NCBI GenBank assembly: GCA_026991225.1
Contig: JALXCB010000181.1
Coordinates: 1-34,537 of the forward strand
Reading direction: 5' to 3'
Length of the DNA stretch: 34,537 nt
DNA from: Anaerolineae bacterium
GTDB lineage: Bacteria; Chloroflexota; Anaerolineae; J102
This document shows, in pieces, positions 33,412 through 34,537 of this stretch. Numbering within the stretch: position 1 is the first letter of the stretch; each line of letters starts with the position of its first letter. A program made the translations under genes and the position numbers. A model generated the notes under the pieces. The model saw only the letters and a list, made by a program, of their open reading frames with translations. It did not search any database and was not told where the DNA came from.

Positions 33412-34537
33412 TTAGTGAGCGACAGGCAGATACACCCGCAGCCGTGACCAGATATCGATGCGGCCATCTTCCAATGCAGTGGGAATGCTTGCGCCTTGGG
33501 GAGTTGCAAAGGTGGGGGCCGAGATAGTGATGTGGCTGCTTTCGCCAGGCTCGCCTACCGAGTCGAAGGTGATGGTCGCCAGGGTGAGGTCGCCATCAGC
33601 GCCCTGGGTGGAGGCCAGGGTGAAGCGGATGGCGTCCTGGGCGTAGTTGAGATTGCAAACGGCCAGGTCGAATTTGTTGTTGGGATCCACGTCACAGGCG
33701 GCGGGTTGGACGATGTCAGGGTCGAAGTGGAGCTCAATGGCGCCTGCTCCCAAGGCGTTGCCGTTCATGTTTGCTGTGATGGGGATGGCTATCTGGCCGT
33801 GAGGGAGCACGACGCCCTGGCCCGCCTGGAGATTGGCGGTCTGGGATGTAGCCAGTGGGGAGGCCTCGAGGGCGACGGAGACGGGGCAGAAAGCGTTCGG
33901 GATGCCCACTTCGCATTGCATGATGAACATGGCGTCCACGATGGTGCATTGGCCGTCGCCGCTTACGTCGCAGGCGGGCTCGAAGATCGCGTCGGACGGG
34001 GGCGGGCATTGGTCGCTGCTGCTGCGCAGCCCGACCTCGAATTGCATGATGAACATGGCGTCGATGGTGTTGATTTCGTTGTCGCAGTTGACGTCGCCCA
34101 TCATGATCGGCTCCTCTTCCAGGGTGATCTGTCCATCCTGCGTGACGGTTGAAATGGCGTCGCCAGCGGGATCGGAGATGGTCTGAATGGTGATGGAGAT
34201 GGGCGAGACGTCACCGATGCTTCCTGTGGCGGTGAATGTGAGGTTCGCCAACAGATGATCGTTGGGGACGCCAGCGGTGCTGAGCAGGGAGAGCCGCACC
34301 ACGCCCGGCGCGAAGTTCTCGTTGCATGCTTCGGAATCGAATTGGCTGTCGGGGTCGGGATAACAGTCCTCGGGGGTGACGACGGCGGGGTCGTAGCCAA
34401 TGTCCAGCGTGAGGGCGCCAATGCCGGGGGGAGTGAAGTGGGTCATGGAGATGGGCATGGTGATGAACTCTCCTGGATGCCCGATGACCTCATCGGCGGC
34501 GATAACGGGGGTAGGGGTGGGGATTGGCGTCTCAGTG
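33412..34537 (-). CDS. Secreted protein with cohesin-like domains around a dockerin-like repeat pair (5' truncated)
   Basis: The reading frame is open at the right edge; about 374 codons are visible. It begins with a TPIPTPTPV linker. A cohesin-like beta-sandwich (FITMPISM...LTLDIGYDPAVVTPEDC to QTISDPAGDAIS) is followed by a dockerin-like pair: DVNCDNEINTIDAMFIMQ and DVSGDGQCTIVDAMFIMQ, each with the Asp/Asn ligands of a calcium-binding loop. A second cohesin-like domain (VALEASPL...LHFDPDIVQPAAC) comes next. The protein ends RLRVYLPVAH, a V-Y-L-P end like the LPIA segment of the subtilase. Having both module types in one chain suggests intramolecular or self-assembly contacts at the cell surface; no cellulosome is implied. 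Terminator follows. Confidence 0.85.
   Translation of the reverse strand, partial: TETPIPTPTPVIAADEVIGHPGEFITMPISMTHFTPPGIGALTLDIGYDPAVVTPEDCYPDPDSQFDSEACNENFAPGVVRLSLLSTAGVPNDHLLANLTFTATGSIGDVSPISITIQTISDPAGDAISTVTQDGQITLEEEPIMMGDVNCDNEINTIDAMFIMQFEVGLRSSSDQCPPPSDAIFEPACDVSGDGQCTIVDAMFIMQCEVGIPNAFCPVSVALEASPLATSQTANLQAGQGVVLPHGQIAIPITANMNGNALGAGAIELHFDPDIVQPAACDVDPNNKFDLAVCNLNYAQDAIRFTLASTQGADGDLTLATITFDSVGEPGESSHITISAPTFATPQGASIPTALEDGRIDIWSRLRVYLPVAH

Noticed and set aside
1-34537. tRNA, rRNA or prophage genes
   Set aside because: No cloverleaf, conserved rRNA blocks, integrase or structural phage proteins were seen by eye; a covariance-model search would be decisive.

Overview
The window looks like a chromosomal segment of an uncultured or little-studied member of the Chloroflexota (Anaerolineae in the broad sense). 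The grounds are high GC, secreted proteins with Pro/Thr-rich (TPTPT) linkers and short V-Y/W-L-P motifs, BNR-propeller and M6-like secreted proteins, tandem LCP proteins, a NusA with a long acidic then basic tail, and a CpXC protein. This is inferred from gene content; no rRNA or tRNA gene is visible to confirm it.

Layout. (1) 1-8.2 kb, plus strand: the end of a secreted protein, a large BNR-propeller protein overlapping a membrane-protein gene, a secreted HExxH metalloprotease and an ATPase. (2) 8.5-15.6 kb, plus strand: the conserved information-processing cluster nusA, ylxR/rnpM, infB, rbfA, nrnA and truB. nusA has a near-consensus promoter and a terminator-like hairpin in its leader. infB has a long leader that can sequester or free its Shine-Dalgarno (SD) sequence. 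rimP is not next to nusA. (3) 15.6-24.1 kb, plus strand: CpXC protein, GT4 glycosyltransferase, CinA-like protein with an altered C-terminal active site, a decayed phosphatase-superfamily gene, a DUF84/YjjX NTPase, two LCP lipoproteins and a HAD phosphatase. (4) 24.5-34.5 kb, minus strand: RNase HI, an MBL-fold hydrolase, an aldehyde:ferredoxin oxidoreductase-family enzyme with its own promoter, a stand-alone cyclic-nucleotide-binding protein, a radical SAM protein, a secreted subtilase and the 3' part of a cohesin/dockerin-type secreted protein.

The genes are mostly ordinary. The unusual content is between them. Nearly every intergenic gap holds a structured repeat: arrays of stuttering 6-9 nt 'words' (for example GCGTGATGCGTAATGCG), most arranged as perfect 10-14 bp hairpins or as inverted partners on either side of one or two genes; two families of elements built from strings of small hairpins; and one element with 11-bp terminal inverted repeats inside an 8-bp direct duplication. 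These arrays run up to start codons, supply a stop codon, and some carry terminators.

The best candidate for a new regulatory system is the infB leader. One central segment can pair either with an upstream block, which contains the SD of a two-codon mini-ORF, or with the infB SD itself. This could make IF-2 synthesis sensitive to translation-initiation capacity. All functional statements come from reading the sequence; no database search or folding program was run.
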